From Paenibacillus paridis (GTDB lineage: Bacteria; Bacillota; Bacilli; Paenibacillales; Paenibacillaceae), in assembly GCF_006345825.1 (NCBI RefSeq), contig NZ_VCIX01000091.1, forward strand, positions 62,001 to 126,000: a stretch of DNA of 64,000 nucleotides, given 5' to 3'. This document shows, piece by piece, positions 52,467-59,746 of this stretch. Made by a program: the position numbers and the translations under genes. Positions within the stretch are counted from its first letter, which is position 1, and the number at the start of each line of letters is the position of its first letter. Under the pieces are notes generated by a model. It was not told the DNA's origin, ran no database searches, and worked only from the letters and a program-made list of their open reading frames with translations.

Positions 52467-52498
52467 AGACGGAAACGGGAAAGAGGTGGCGTCCTTTC

Positions 52499-53113
52499 AT
52501 GCAAATGAGCATTAAGGAACAATTCGGAGATATCGATATTTATTTATTTGACCAGCTGTTGAAGGGCCGGATCACGAAGGAGCAGCGCATCCTCGATGCC
52601 GGCTGCGGGTCGGGAAGGAACATCGCCTATTTGCTCCGCGAGGGCTATGAGGTGTATGCTACCGACCGTTCGGAGGCCGCGGTTTCGGAGGTGCAGAAGC
52701 TCGGAGCCGCTTTAGTGCCTGATTGGCAGAAGGATCGGGCGCGCGTGGAATCGATTGAGCAGCTGAGCTTTCCCGCTGGGAGCTTTGATTTTGTTATCAG
52801 CAGCGCAGTGCTGCATTTTGCGGAGCATGAGGCCCATTTTGAGCAGATGGTTCAAGAGCTTTGGCGTGTACTGAAGCCCGGCGGACGGCTGTTCGCGCGC
52901 TTGGCCTCTTCGATTGGAATGGAATCGGCTATGCAGCCGCTTGGCAATGAGCGTTATCTGCTTCCCGACGGCAGCACTCGTTTTCTCGTGAACGAGGAAC
53001 GTCTGCTGCAAATGACCGAGAAGCTGAACGGCGAGTTATACGAGCCTCTCAAAACCGTTATCGTAGCCGGCAAACGCTGCATGACGACTTGGTGTATACA
53101 GAAGCTTGGCTAA
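52499..53113 (+). CDS. Class I SAM-dependent methyltransferase
   Basis: This 204-residue soluble methyltransferase has motif I RILDAGCGSGRNIAYLL near residue 30, motif II YATDRSEAAVSEV, the acidic loop FDFVISSAVLHFAEHEAHF and motif post-III ELWRVLKPGGRLFARL. It belongs to the Methyltransf_11/25 type, whose substrates are usually small molecules. GAGGTGG precedes ATG. It follows the membrane-anchored methyltransferase by 32 bases and ends at a terminator, so the helicase and two methyltransferases may form one operon. Confidence 0.9.
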   Translation: MQMSIKEQFGDIDIYLFDQLLKGRITKEQRILDAGCGSGRNIAYLLREGYEVYATDRSEAAVSEVQKLGAALVPDWQKDRARVESIEQLSFPAGSFDFVISSAVLHFAEHEAHFEQMVQELWRVLKPGGRLFARLASSIGMESAMQPLGNERYLLPDGSTRFLVNEERLLQMTEKLNGELYEPLKTVIVAGKRCMTTWCIQKLG

Positions 53114-53130
53114 GCATGATTTTAACCCGT

Positions 53131-53173
53131 ACGTCGGACACTTTCGCAAAAGTGACCAACGTGCGTTTTTTTT
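53131..53173 (+). terminator. Terminator after the methyltransferase genes
   Basis: ACGT-GG-CACTTT pairs with AAAGTG-CC-ACGT with small bulges, followed by eight T residues. Confidence 0.7.
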
Positions 53174-53539
53174 GTTTTCATTTAGAATGAACTATTAAAT
53201 CGACAAATGATAGGTGTAGAAAATCAGGCTTTCAGCTGCCTCATTATCTGAGCTTCCATTTCAATATGTCTTCGTTTTGACCTCGTTATGACGACTTCCT
53301 ATTTGATTTAGCAGGAATTTATGGCGTTATTTTTATGAAATTATGTTGTTCGAGATGTTTAGCTGGAATTTGTCCTTCTAAATTACCCAAGGTCGTCTTC
53401 TTAGCTCTAAAACGGTCGGATTAACGGTATAATTTCCATCTATTTCTTTTTCCGAGCGAATAATGATAAATTAGCGGGAGAAATTCCAACTATATCACTT
53501 GATCTTGAAAAATGAAGCTTTTGCGAAGCGATCAAACGT

Positions 53540-53592
53540 TGACTACAATTTTGATATTGTTCATGATAAGCTATTGTAGTCAGTCATTTTTC
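53540..53592 (+). terminator. Inverted repeat with T-run in the 53.1-53.8 kb spacer
   Basis: TGACTACAAT (53540-53549) and ATTGTAGTCA (53573-53582) are perfectly complementary across 23 bases, followed by TTTTTC. It could be a terminator or leader hairpin for the small ORF at 53619. The TTGACT in the left arm also looks like a -35 box. The rest of 53174-53539 is AT-rich and shows no feature. Confidence 0.45.
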
Positions 53593-53618
53593 TTATACAT
53601 TGGAAGGAGGGATACCGG

Positions 53619-53684
53619 ATGAAAAAAAGATCGATCAAATCGCTGTCTTGGGGCATCGGGTATTCCACTGCTGTTTTTTTCTAG
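53619..53684 (+). CDS. Possible 21-codon small ORF, or remnant with T7 slippage site
   Basis: A strong GGAAGGAGGG site precedes ATG 53619. The frame reads MKKRSIKSLSWGIGYST and four more residues to TAG 53682, a basic-then-hydrophobic start like a signal peptide. The stop directly follows a run of seven T. With one T fewer the frame would run on to a TGA after SRMNVDGIGLSTIQNIEKQ. It may be a real peptide, a phase-variable gene, or a truncated remnant. Confidence 0.35.
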   Translation: MKKRSIKSLSWGIGYSTAVFF

Positions 53685-53794
53685 AATGAATGTGGACGGG
53701 ATAGGTCTGTCAACAATTCAGAACATAGAAAAACAGTGAAAATGGATCACCGTAATTTGGCGGTTTATTTTCAATATATAAGGAGACTTTATCC

Positions 53795-54199
53795 ATGATG
53801 AATTCAAACCATAACGTTGTACAACGATATAATCCGGAAAATATAGCGAAACCTGTCGGTGGATATAGCCATGTAACTAAGATCAGCAGACATGCGGAGA
53901 TGTATGTGTTTTCTGGTCAAGTTGGCGTGGACATGAACGAGCATATCCCTTCGGACTTCAATCAGCAGGTGACCAATACGATGGGCAATATTGTTGCGAT
54001 TCTTGCTTCTCAGAAGCTGACTCCCGATCATGTGGTTAAGGTTAATATCTGGGCAACGGAAGAAATTGATTGGGACCATTTCTATGGCATTTGGAATCAA
54101 ACCTTCGGCGATACGCCTCCTTCCATGACCATTGCTTATGTTCAAGGATTAGGTTTGCCTGAATTAAAAATTGAACTGGACGTGTGGGCCGCTGGTTAA
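53795..54199 (+). CDS. RidA-family protein (YjgF/YER057c/UK114)
   Basis: This 134-residue protein has the RidA fold segments: MYVFSGQVGVDMNEHIPSDFNQQVTNTM near residue 36, SQKLTPDHVVKVNIW, and the C-terminal GLPELKIELDVWAA with the conserved Glu. The Arg that binds the 2-aminoacrylate carboxylate in true RidA (in xNPYxR-like contexts) is not obvious, so it may be an Rid2-7 type instead of housekeeping RidA. AAGGAG precedes ATG. It is monocistronic with a strong terminator. Confidence 0.88.
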   Translation: MMNSNHNVVQRYNPENIAKPVGGYSHVTKISRHAEMYVFSGQVGVDMNEHIPSDFNQQVTNTMGNIVAILASQKLTPDHVVKVNIWATEEIDWDHFYGIWNQTFGDTPPSMTIAYVQGLGLPELKIELDVWAAG

Positions 54200-54269
54200 C
54201 GCAGTCCGTCATATAGAGAGTGAAGCCACTTAGCAGTGGTGCGAAATGCAAGCTGCGAAGGTGAGAATA

Positions 54270-54308
54270 GAAAGAGCCGCCCCATTCATGGGGCGGCTCT
54301 TTCTATTT
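54270..54308. terminator. Terminator between ridA-like and tetR genes
   Basis: AAAGAGCCGCCCC and GGGGCGGCTCTTT form a perfect 13-bp stem around ATTCAT, with A and T flanks that suit both strands. Confidence 0.9.
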
Positions 54309-54353
54309 GCGGCAGAACACGGGCGAGGTCTGACCAATCCTGCATGTCTATTT

Positions 54354-55028
54354 CTATTGATCCTGCTTGTTTAGAATTCCTTGCAGGATGACCTCAAGCC
54401 CCCAATGAAACCGTTCCTTGCCGCCGGAGGAGGTCATTTCGTCCTTCAGGCCCGCGAGTAGCGGATAACGTGACGCATCAAGCGTCTGGTAAGAAGCGGT
54501 AAGCGCGTGGAGCGGCGAGCCCTTCTGATTGCGGGAAGCTTGTTCGAAAGCGACCGAAGCCGGGTAAAGCAGCAGCAGATCGACTCCCCAAGCTGCCGAA
54601 GTGGAACGGATGCCTCCTTCATGCAGCCGCTCAAGAATATACTCCGTCAACGCTAACGAATGGGGTCCGACGGGAATGGTCGTAAGCGCAAGCTCAGCGA
54701 TGCCCGGGGTCTCATACAAAACCATGAGGTACGAGTTTAGCGCATCAAACAGGTTCGTTTTCCAGGAGCCTTCTTGGACATCAGGCAATGCCATCTTGCC
54801 AAGCCCGTGATCTAACACATAAGCGCTTAGCTCCTGCAGGTTTGTGACATAGACATAAAGCGAAGAAGGGCCCGTATCTAGTGCTTTGGCGATTTTTCGC
54901 ATGCTTAGCCCGGATGGGCCTTCACTTTTTAATAACTCCAAGGCGGTCTTTATAATGAGCTCTTTGCTTAGCGGCTCCTTGGCAGGCCGCGAACGACGAC
55001 TGATAATGGTTCGAGTAGGTTTATCCAT
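54354..55028 (-). CDS. TetR-family transcriptional regulator
   Basis: This 224-residue repressor has the N-terminal helix-turn-helix LIIKTALELLKSEGPSGLSMRKIAKALDTGPSSLYVYVTN and a TetR_C-like ligand domain (about residues 85-220). It lies 51 bases after the TetX-like gene on the same strand, in an order in which the regulator controls the enzyme gene upstream of it. Two tandem dyads over the promoter at 56302-56343 are the expected binding sites. The inducer is likely a substrate of the flavoenzyme. Confidence 0.92.
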   Translation of the reverse strand: MDKPTRTIISRRSRPAKEPLSKELIIKTALELLKSEGPSGLSMRKIAKALDTGPSSLYVYVTNLQELSAYVLDHGLGKMALPDVQEGSWKTNLFDALNSYLMVLYETPGIAELALTTIPVGPHSLALTEYILERLHEGGIRSTSAAWGVDLLLLYPASVAFEQASRNQKGSPLHALTASYQTLDASRYPLLAGLKDEMTSSGGKERFHWGLEVILQGILNKQDQ

Positions 55029-55079
55029 AGTTTCCTTATAGCATGCCCGCTTAAATTAGTAAACAATCGGGCGCGCTTT

Positions 55080-56258
55080 TTAGTGCTGCTCATGAAATTG
55101 AGTCATCATCTGGCTAAGCTTCGCTGCGGCATCATCGCCAAAGCAAAGCTTTAGGCTATCATCCGACTCCGCAGCTGATTTAGAGGAATAGCCATACATC
55201 TTCTGCTCGTAGTCGGAGATGGCTTTGTTGATATCGTCGTGCTGCACGAGGGACAATGCGAGCTCTGTAGCATCCAGCATCGCTAAGTTCGCACCTTCTC
55301 CAGCAAACGGCGACATTACATGGGCAGCATCGCCGATCATCGTGATGCCCGGCTTATGCTCCCACGTCAGACCGACAGGGAGCATATAAATGCGTCTTGG
55401 CAGCAGAGGGCCATCGGCATCGCGGATATATTTGGTTAGGGATTCGTCCCAATCGCTATACTGCTGAAGCAGCTGCCGCTTTGCCTCCTCGGGTTGGTCA
55501 AAGGGAATGCCGCAAGTATCCAGCCAATCCTGCTCGACTTTAAAGCTCAGATATACCCGGATGGTTCCGTCTCCATTCAACTGGCCGATAATGGCTTTAT
55601 GGTCGGAGAGTGCGAACATTTTGCCGCGTCCGTTGAAAGCGGCGATTTCAGGATGAATTGCGACAGCATTCCGCAAGCTAATCTCAACCATGCTGAGCCC
55701 GGTGTAGGCTGGCACGGCATCCGTAAGAAGCGGGCGAATGCGGGAGAAGGCGCCATCGGCTGCTACGACAAGATGCACAGTGTCCACGTGCCCGTTCTCG
55801 AAGCGAAGCTCGTGCATACCATTTTCCAAGGAAATGGCTTGGTCCAGCTTATATCCCCAGCGGATGCAGCCCGGATCGAGAGCATCAAGCAACAGCCGGC
55901 GCAGCGTGCCGCGATCGATCTCGGGACGTTGTCCTTCATCGGTGTCATCGGGATCAGCGACTTCATCCCAATAGTTTCTTCCGGTTTTATCGAAAATGCG
56001 GAAATCTTCTCCTTCATAGCGGGCAATGGCTTGAAACTGCTCATACAAGCCAGCTTCTTTGAGCGCTCGTTGTCCGGACTCCGCATGCAGATCCAACGAA
56101 CCGCCCTGCTGCTTGCTCGATGGCGAAGCTTCGCGTTCATAGACGACGGTCGGTATGCCGTGTCTCTGGAGAATGAGGGCAAGAGTCAGCCCGCCAGGAC
56201 CTCCGCCGACGATGGCTATGCGTTGTTGTTTCTTTGTTACTGCGTTTGTAGTTGTCAT
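55080..56258 (-). CDS. TetX-like FAD-dependent monooxygenase
   Basis: This 392-residue class A flavoprotein monooxygenase has the FAD dinucleotide motif IAIVGGGPGGLTLALILQRHG at the start, GGSLDLHAESGQRALKEAG near residue 52, EIDRGTLRRLLLDAL, the middle strand-rich substrate domain (FNGRGKMFALSDHKAIIGQ) and the second FAD motif MIGDAAHVMSPFAGEGANLAMLDA. The order and spacing follow Tet(X) and related tetracycline-destructase-like enzymes. Family membership does not prove tetracycline hydroxylation. ATG 56258 has GAGGTG nine bases away. A promoter with two TetR-type dyads precedes it and tetR follows. Confidence 0.88.
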   Translation of the reverse strand: MTTTNAVTKKQQRIAIVGGGPGGLTLALILQRHGIPTVVYEREASPSSKQQGGSLDLHAESGQRALKEAGLYEQFQAIARYEGEDFRIFDKTGRNYWDEVADPDDTDEGQRPEIDRGTLRRLLLDALDPGCIRWGYKLDQAISLENGMHELRFENGHVDTVHLVVAADGAFSRIRPLLTDAVPAYTGLSMVEISLRNAVAIHPEIAAFNGRGKMFALSDHKAIIGQLNGDGTIRVYLSFKVEQDWLDTCGIPFDQPEEAKRQLLQQYSDWDESLTKYIRDADGPLLPRRIYMLPVGLTWEHKPGITMIGDAAHVMSPFAGEGANLAMLDATELALSLVQHDDINKAISDYEQKMYGYSSKSAAESDDSLKLCFGDDAAAKLSQMMTQFHEQH

Positions 56259-56301
56259 GATAGTCAACACCTCGGTATTAGATTTGAAATGAATTGATCT
56301 A

Positions 56302-56343
56302 GTTATACCATAACGAACACCGTTCGTAAAGAACAATGTTCGT
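56302..56343 (-). promoter_or_regulatory. Promoter with tandem TetR-type operators
   Basis: On the minus strand TTTACG (56325-56330) and TATAAC (56302-56307) are 17 bp apart. Two 15-bp dyads, ACGAAC-ACC-GTTCGT (56313-56327) and AAGAAC-AAT-GTTCGT (56329-56343), are centred 16 bp apart over and upstream of the -35 box. Confidence 0.75.
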
Positions 56344-56509
56344 TAAAGGTGAGAATGCTTTTTGGATGGATTCCCATCATCTGTGCAAGACACTCAAAGC
56401 GCTGCTGATGGATTGGAAGCCGCGATCAAAGCAATAAAAAAACCGAAATGCCTTCGACTGGGCTTTTTCATCCCGATACGATGGGCAATCCGGTAGAAAC
56501 GAAGTTAGC

Positions 56510-57538
56510 TTATTCAAACCGCTCCAAAACGATTTTTCCAATCATGCTGCCGGTCTCGATGATTTTGTGGGCTTCTCGCAGGTTAGCGGCATTAATCGGG
56601 GACAGCCGCTTTGCAAGGGTGGAACGAAGCGTGCCGTTATCGATTCGCTTGGCAATCTCATTCAGCAACCGATGCTGCTCTTCCATATCTGCCGTTTCGT
56701 ACATTGCTCTTGTGAACATGAACTCCCAAACGAAAGTGACGCTTTTGTTTTTGAGCAGGGTGAGGTCGATAGGCGAGCTCATCTCGACGATAGAGCAAAT
56801 TTTTCCTTGTGGTGCAATCGCTGCAGCCATATTGGCCCAATGCTGCTCCGTTTGGTTAAGGCAGAAAATGTAGTTGACCGATGCAAGGCCGATGGCCTGC
56901 AGCTGAGGCAAAAAAGACTCATGGTGATTAATCGTATGGGCAGCGCCATGTGCCCGTGCCCAATCTGCGGATTCGGGTCTCGAAGCGGTTCCAACCACAG
57001 TTAATCCTGCTTCGCTTGCGAGCTGGGTAGCGATGGAACCAACTCCACCGGCAGCGCCTATAATCAAGATAGACTTGCCTTCATTCTTGCCGCAGTCGTG
57101 TGAGATGCCGAGACGGTCAAAGAGCCCTTCCCATGCCGTGATGGCGGTAAGCGGCAAGGCTGCGGCTTGAGCAAAATCAAGGGTTTTCGGTTTGTAGCCG
57201 GCAATGCGTTCATCCACGAGGTGAAATTCGCTGTTGCCGCCTGCGCGCGTGATGCTGCCCGCATAGTAAATCTCATCGCCCGGTTTAAAGAGTGAGGCAT
57301 GTGGGCCGACAGCTTCGACGATACCCGAGACATCCCAGCCGAGCACGCGCGGGGCTGCCTCAATTTTTTCCTTAGGAGCACGGACTTTCACATCTACGGG
57401 ATTAACTGAAATTGCCTGAACTCTCACTAGCAGGTCGCGGCCCGTAGGAATAGGCTTATCCATTTGGAAATCGATGAGGCTTTCAACGTGTTCGATCGGC
57501 AAATAACGGTGCAATCCAATTGCTTTCATTGTGGTCAT
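56510..57538 (-). CDS. Zinc-type alcohol dehydrogenase-like (quinone oxidoreductase/YhdH-MDR) protein
   Basis: This 342-residue medium-chain reductase begins MTTMKAIGLHRYLPIEH and has the GroES-like N-domain (VSGIVEAVGPHASLFKPGDEIYYAGS), the Rossmann motif ILIIGAAGGVGSIATQLA near residue 152 and VNYIFCLNQTEQHW. It lacks the Cys/His zinc ligands of true alcohol dehydrogenases and fits the zinc-free quinone-reductase subgroup (ZADH_N/ AdhP-like NADPH reductases). ATG 57538 has GAGAGG at ten bases; the frame is open much further 5' through the promoter. It is divergent from an HxlR regulator that probably controls it. Confidence 0.9.
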   Translation of the reverse strand: MTTMKAIGLHRYLPIEHVESLIDFQMDKPIPTGRDLLVRVQAISVNPVDVKVRAPKEKIEAAPRVLGWDVSGIVEAVGPHASLFKPGDEIYYAGSITRAGGNSEFHLVDERIAGYKPKTLDFAQAAALPLTAITAWEGLFDRLGISHDCGKNEGKSILIIGAAGGVGSIATQLASEAGLTVVGTASRPESADWARAHGAAHTINHHESFLPQLQAIGLASVNYIFCLNQTEQHWANMAAAIAPQGKICSIVEMSSPIDLTLLKNKSVTFVWEFMFTRAMYETADMEEQHRLLNEIAKRIDNGTLRSTLAKRLSPINAANLREAHKIIETGSMIGKIVLERFE

Positions 57539-57624
57539 ATGGTTCATTCCTCTCTTTTTGACTAGCCATAGCCCTAGTATAGGTGTTAACCTACAGATAC
57601 GTAAGTACGCACATTCATGTGATG

Positions 57625-57644
57625 TAGTATCAAAATGTATACTA
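57625..57644. promoter_or_regulatory. Candidate HxlR operator
   Basis: TAGTAT-N8-ATACTA is a perfect interrupted inverted repeat in the 127-bp divergent spacer, 22 bases before the hxlR start. HxlR/YodB-type regulators bind such dyads. Confidence 0.5.
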
Positions 57645-57665
57645 TGAAAGTGAGGATGAGTTGAG

Positions 57666-58040
57666 ATGAGAGACCGGATAAGCGGGTATGGCGATTGTCC
57701 ATCCGGTGAAGGCTGCCCCGTAGAATTCACGCTGGACGTGATTGGCGGCAAGTGGAAAGGCGTCATCCTGTATCATCTAATCGATGGAACGAAGCGGTTT
57801 AATGAATTTCGTAAAATATGCCCGAACATTACCCAGCGCATGCTGACCCTACAGCTTAGAGAGCTTGAGAACGACGGGATCGTTCATCGCGAGGTTTATC
57901 ATCAGGTACCGCCGAAGGTGGAGTATTCGCTGACGGAATTCGGGGAAACGCTGAAGCCGATTATATTGCAAATGAAGCAGTGGGGGGAAACCTATAAGGA
58001 CAGCCTGCTGGTGCTTTCGAAAAACAGGCAGACGAAGTAA
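57666..58040 (+). CDS. HxlR-family transcriptional regulator
   Basis: This 124-residue HxlR winged-helix protein has the core FTLDVIGGKWKGVILYHLIDGTKRFNEFRKICPNITQRMLTLQLRELENDGIVHREVYHQVPPKVEYSLTEFG, complete and in order. Two N-terminal Cys (CPSGEGC) could sense thiol-reactive compounds, as Cys6 does in YodB, but that role is inferred. It is divergent from an oxidoreductase gene, the usual arrangement for electrophile-sensing HxlR proteins. Confidence 0.92.
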   Translation: MRDRISGYGDCPSGEGCPVEFTLDVIGGKWKGVILYHLIDGTKRFNEFRKICPNITQRMLTLQLRELENDGIVHREVYHQVPPKVEYSLTEFGETLKPIILQMKQWGETYKDSLLVLSKNRQTK

Positions 58041-58052
58041 TTTGTCGGCAGG

Positions 58053-58076
58053 CTATCCTGCACGTTGGCAGGATAG
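58053..58076. other. Perfect hairpin without T-run
   Basis: CTATCCTGC-ACGTTG-GCAGGATAG forms a perfect 9-bp stem just after the hxlR gene. Its role is unknown; the true terminator follows at 58098. Confidence 0.5.
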
Positions 58077-58097
58077 GGGGTAATAAACTGCTTGAAT

Positions 58098-58139
58098 GAG
58101 CAGCTATGTTGCATCGTCGCAGCAGAGCTGCTCTTTTTG
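58098..58139 (+). terminator. Terminator of hxlR
   Basis: GAGCAGCT (58098-58105) pairs with AGCTGCTC (58126-58133), followed by five T residues. The rest of 58140-58288 shows no feature. Confidence 0.75.
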
Positions 58140-58288
58140 GTGTATGGAGCTGCTAAATCATACGTTTATCATGCGATTTTGAAGGATAGGCTGCTCAAGC
58201 GCACGGAATAAGGATAAGTTGCTGCACAGATGCAGGATAGCGAGTAGGCAAACGATTACGGACGGGGATCCTATAGATTGGACTAACC

Positions 58289-58438
58289 GTTAAGAAATGC
58301 TAACTATCACCGGGCACCGACCTCTGCAGTTGGTGAACGTAAAGTAGCGCTAACGATTGCTGAGCTCCCATCTCTGCAATTGGTGGACGTTAATTAGCGC
58401 TAACTTTTGCCGAGCTCCCACCTTTGTAATTGGTTAAT
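58289..58438. repeat. Three 50-bp tandem repeats overlapping a gene end
   Basis: Copies begin at 58289, 58339 and 58389, an exact 50-bp period. Each has a GTTAAG/GTAAAGTAG/GTTAATTAG start, GCTAAC, a CCGGGCACC/TGAGCTCCC/CGAGCTCCC middle and a CCTCTGCAGTTGGTGAAC-like end. The third copy holds the palindrome TTAGCGCTAA. It runs into the 3' end of the kinase gene, supplying the stop codon and last 12-13 codons. The unit is unrelated in sequence to arrays A and B. Confidence 0.9.
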
Positions 58439-59380
58439 GGCGCCCTCATCAATGGAGCTATCCGCTTGCTTTAGCGCGAGTAAGACCGAGCCGATGACGG
58501 GCGGGAATTGCGGCTGTACGATAAGATAGCGTTTGTTGTTCCCTTGGGCAAGCTTTTCCCTTAGTGACTCTAAGTAATAAGCACTGTTTGCTACACTGCC
58601 TATGAAGGTGACTGAAACTTCCTCGCTAGCGAAGGAGGCGGCAATAAGCTCAATGCCTATTTTGATTTGGCCAATCGCTCGCTCGCATACACGGATCGCT
58701 GCGGAGCTTCCTTGCTCTGCCGCTTTGGTAACCGCGGGGGCGAAGTCGCCAAACTGCTTGTCACGTGCGCGGCGCTCTTCGAGGAATCCTTTTTTTGCTA
58801 GCTCGGCAAGCTCGCCTAAGCTTGGAACTCTCCAGTGCGCAAGCATGGAGTCCAGCAATCCCTTGTCCGATTCGTCATAGCTGCCAGCAAGCACTTCGTA
58901 TACGGCATCGTAAGCGATGGAGCGGGCAGCAGTTACGGCATAATGATGAAAATCATAATTGCGAATGAATTGCCCATCTTCCGTTACGCCTACAATAATC
59001 GAGCCAGTTCCAGCTATAACGACGATGCCAGGCTTGCCCATCAGCGCACCTGAATGTGCGGATACAGCGTCGTTGACGTGCAAGACGGGGCAGTTCAGAC
59101 CCGGCAGCTCTGTTAACGGCGTTATCCACTCTAGATCGGATGGTGCATCATAGCCTGCGATCCCGGCAACCAATGCTTGTATGTCAGCAGTTGTCCGGTC
59201 TGCTTGTTGCAGCGCTTCGGCTATGGCTCCTTTTACGTTTTGTGCAGCCTGCTTGTCTTTATAGATGGAGGCTGAGCCTCGCTCCAAGTAAGCCAGAACA
59301 TGTCCCTGTTTATCGCTAATCATCACACGGGTATGCGTTCCGCCGCCATCGATACCGATAACGACCTGTTTGGTGCTCAT
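58400..59380 (-). CDS. BadF/NagK-type N-acetylglucosamine kinase-like ATPase
   Basis: This 326-residue ASKHA-fold sugar kinase has phosphate-1 motif VIGIDGGGTHTRVMISD near residue 8, phosphate-2 motif GIVVIAGTGSIIVG near 118 and adenosine motif VTFIGSVANSAY near 258. This is the BadF/BadG/BcrA/BcrD Pfam family, which includes N-acetylglucosamine kinases such as MurK. The GDEGSGYxIG motif of typical NagK is not present at the expected place, so the substrate is uncertain. Its last 12 residues (QLQRWELGKS at the end) are encoded by a 50-bp tandem repeat. GGGGGAATCCT precedes ATG 59380. Confidence 0.85.
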   Translation of the reverse strand: MSTKQVVIGIDGGGTHTRVMISDKQGHVLAYLERGSASIYKDKQAAQNVKGAIAEALQQADRTTADIQALVAGIAGYDAPSDLEWITPLTELPGLNCPVLHVNDAVSAHSGALMGKPGIVVIAGTGSIIVGVTEDGQFIRNYDFHHYAVTAARSIAYDAVYEVLAGSYDESDKGLLDSMLAHWRVPSLGELAELAKKGFLEERRARDKQFGDFAPAVTKAAEQGSSAAIRVCERAIGQIKIGIELIAASFASEEVSVTFIGSVANSAYYLESLREKLAQGNNKRYLIVQPQFPPVIGSVLLALKQADSSIDEGAINQLQRWELGKS

Positions 59381-59670
59381 AGGATTCCCCCTAGTTATTT
59401 CGTTGATTCAGCCCAAGATGAAATGAGCCGCATGATTTATTTTACCGCTATTTTCCATAAAAAAGAAGCTGTTCCTTTTGGAGGATACTGCTTCTTCCGT
59501 ATGAAGCTGCGGGCTTTCCGGCTTGCTCTTTATCTCTTCACCATCCCCTTTCGCCAGAGCTGTATTTACCTGTAGCCTAGCGATCATTTCTCACGCAACT
59601 TCAGCTGCAACCCTTTTTTTGAAAAACGGTATTAACAGGTATTCAGCGATCCTGCGGCAGCTTGCCGCTT
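59381..59670. other. Intergenic region with no recognised gene
   Basis: About 290 bases between the kinase start and the exporter operon control region. I see no convincing frame with a ribosome binding site, repeat or terminator here. Confidence 0.5.
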
Positions 59671-59691
59671 TGTTTAAATTGCGTTTAAACA
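59671..59691. promoter_or_regulatory. Candidate response-regulator site before the exporter operon
   Basis: TGTTTAAA-TTGCG-TTTAAACA is a perfect inverted repeat that also contains TTTAAA twice with an 11-bp period. OmpR-type regulators bind such direct repeats. It lies 56 bases before the exporter start, and the operon encodes an OmpR-type regulator. Confidence 0.5.
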
Positions 59692-59746
59692 GGGAAGGTA
59701 AAGTAAACGGCATAGTGGAGAGAAGAGAGATAGAGGAGTGGGAGCA

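Noticed and set aside
56344..56509. Short stem near 56440 as a terminator for the MDR reductase gene
   Set aside because: Only about four base pairs can form beside the T-run, too weak to call.
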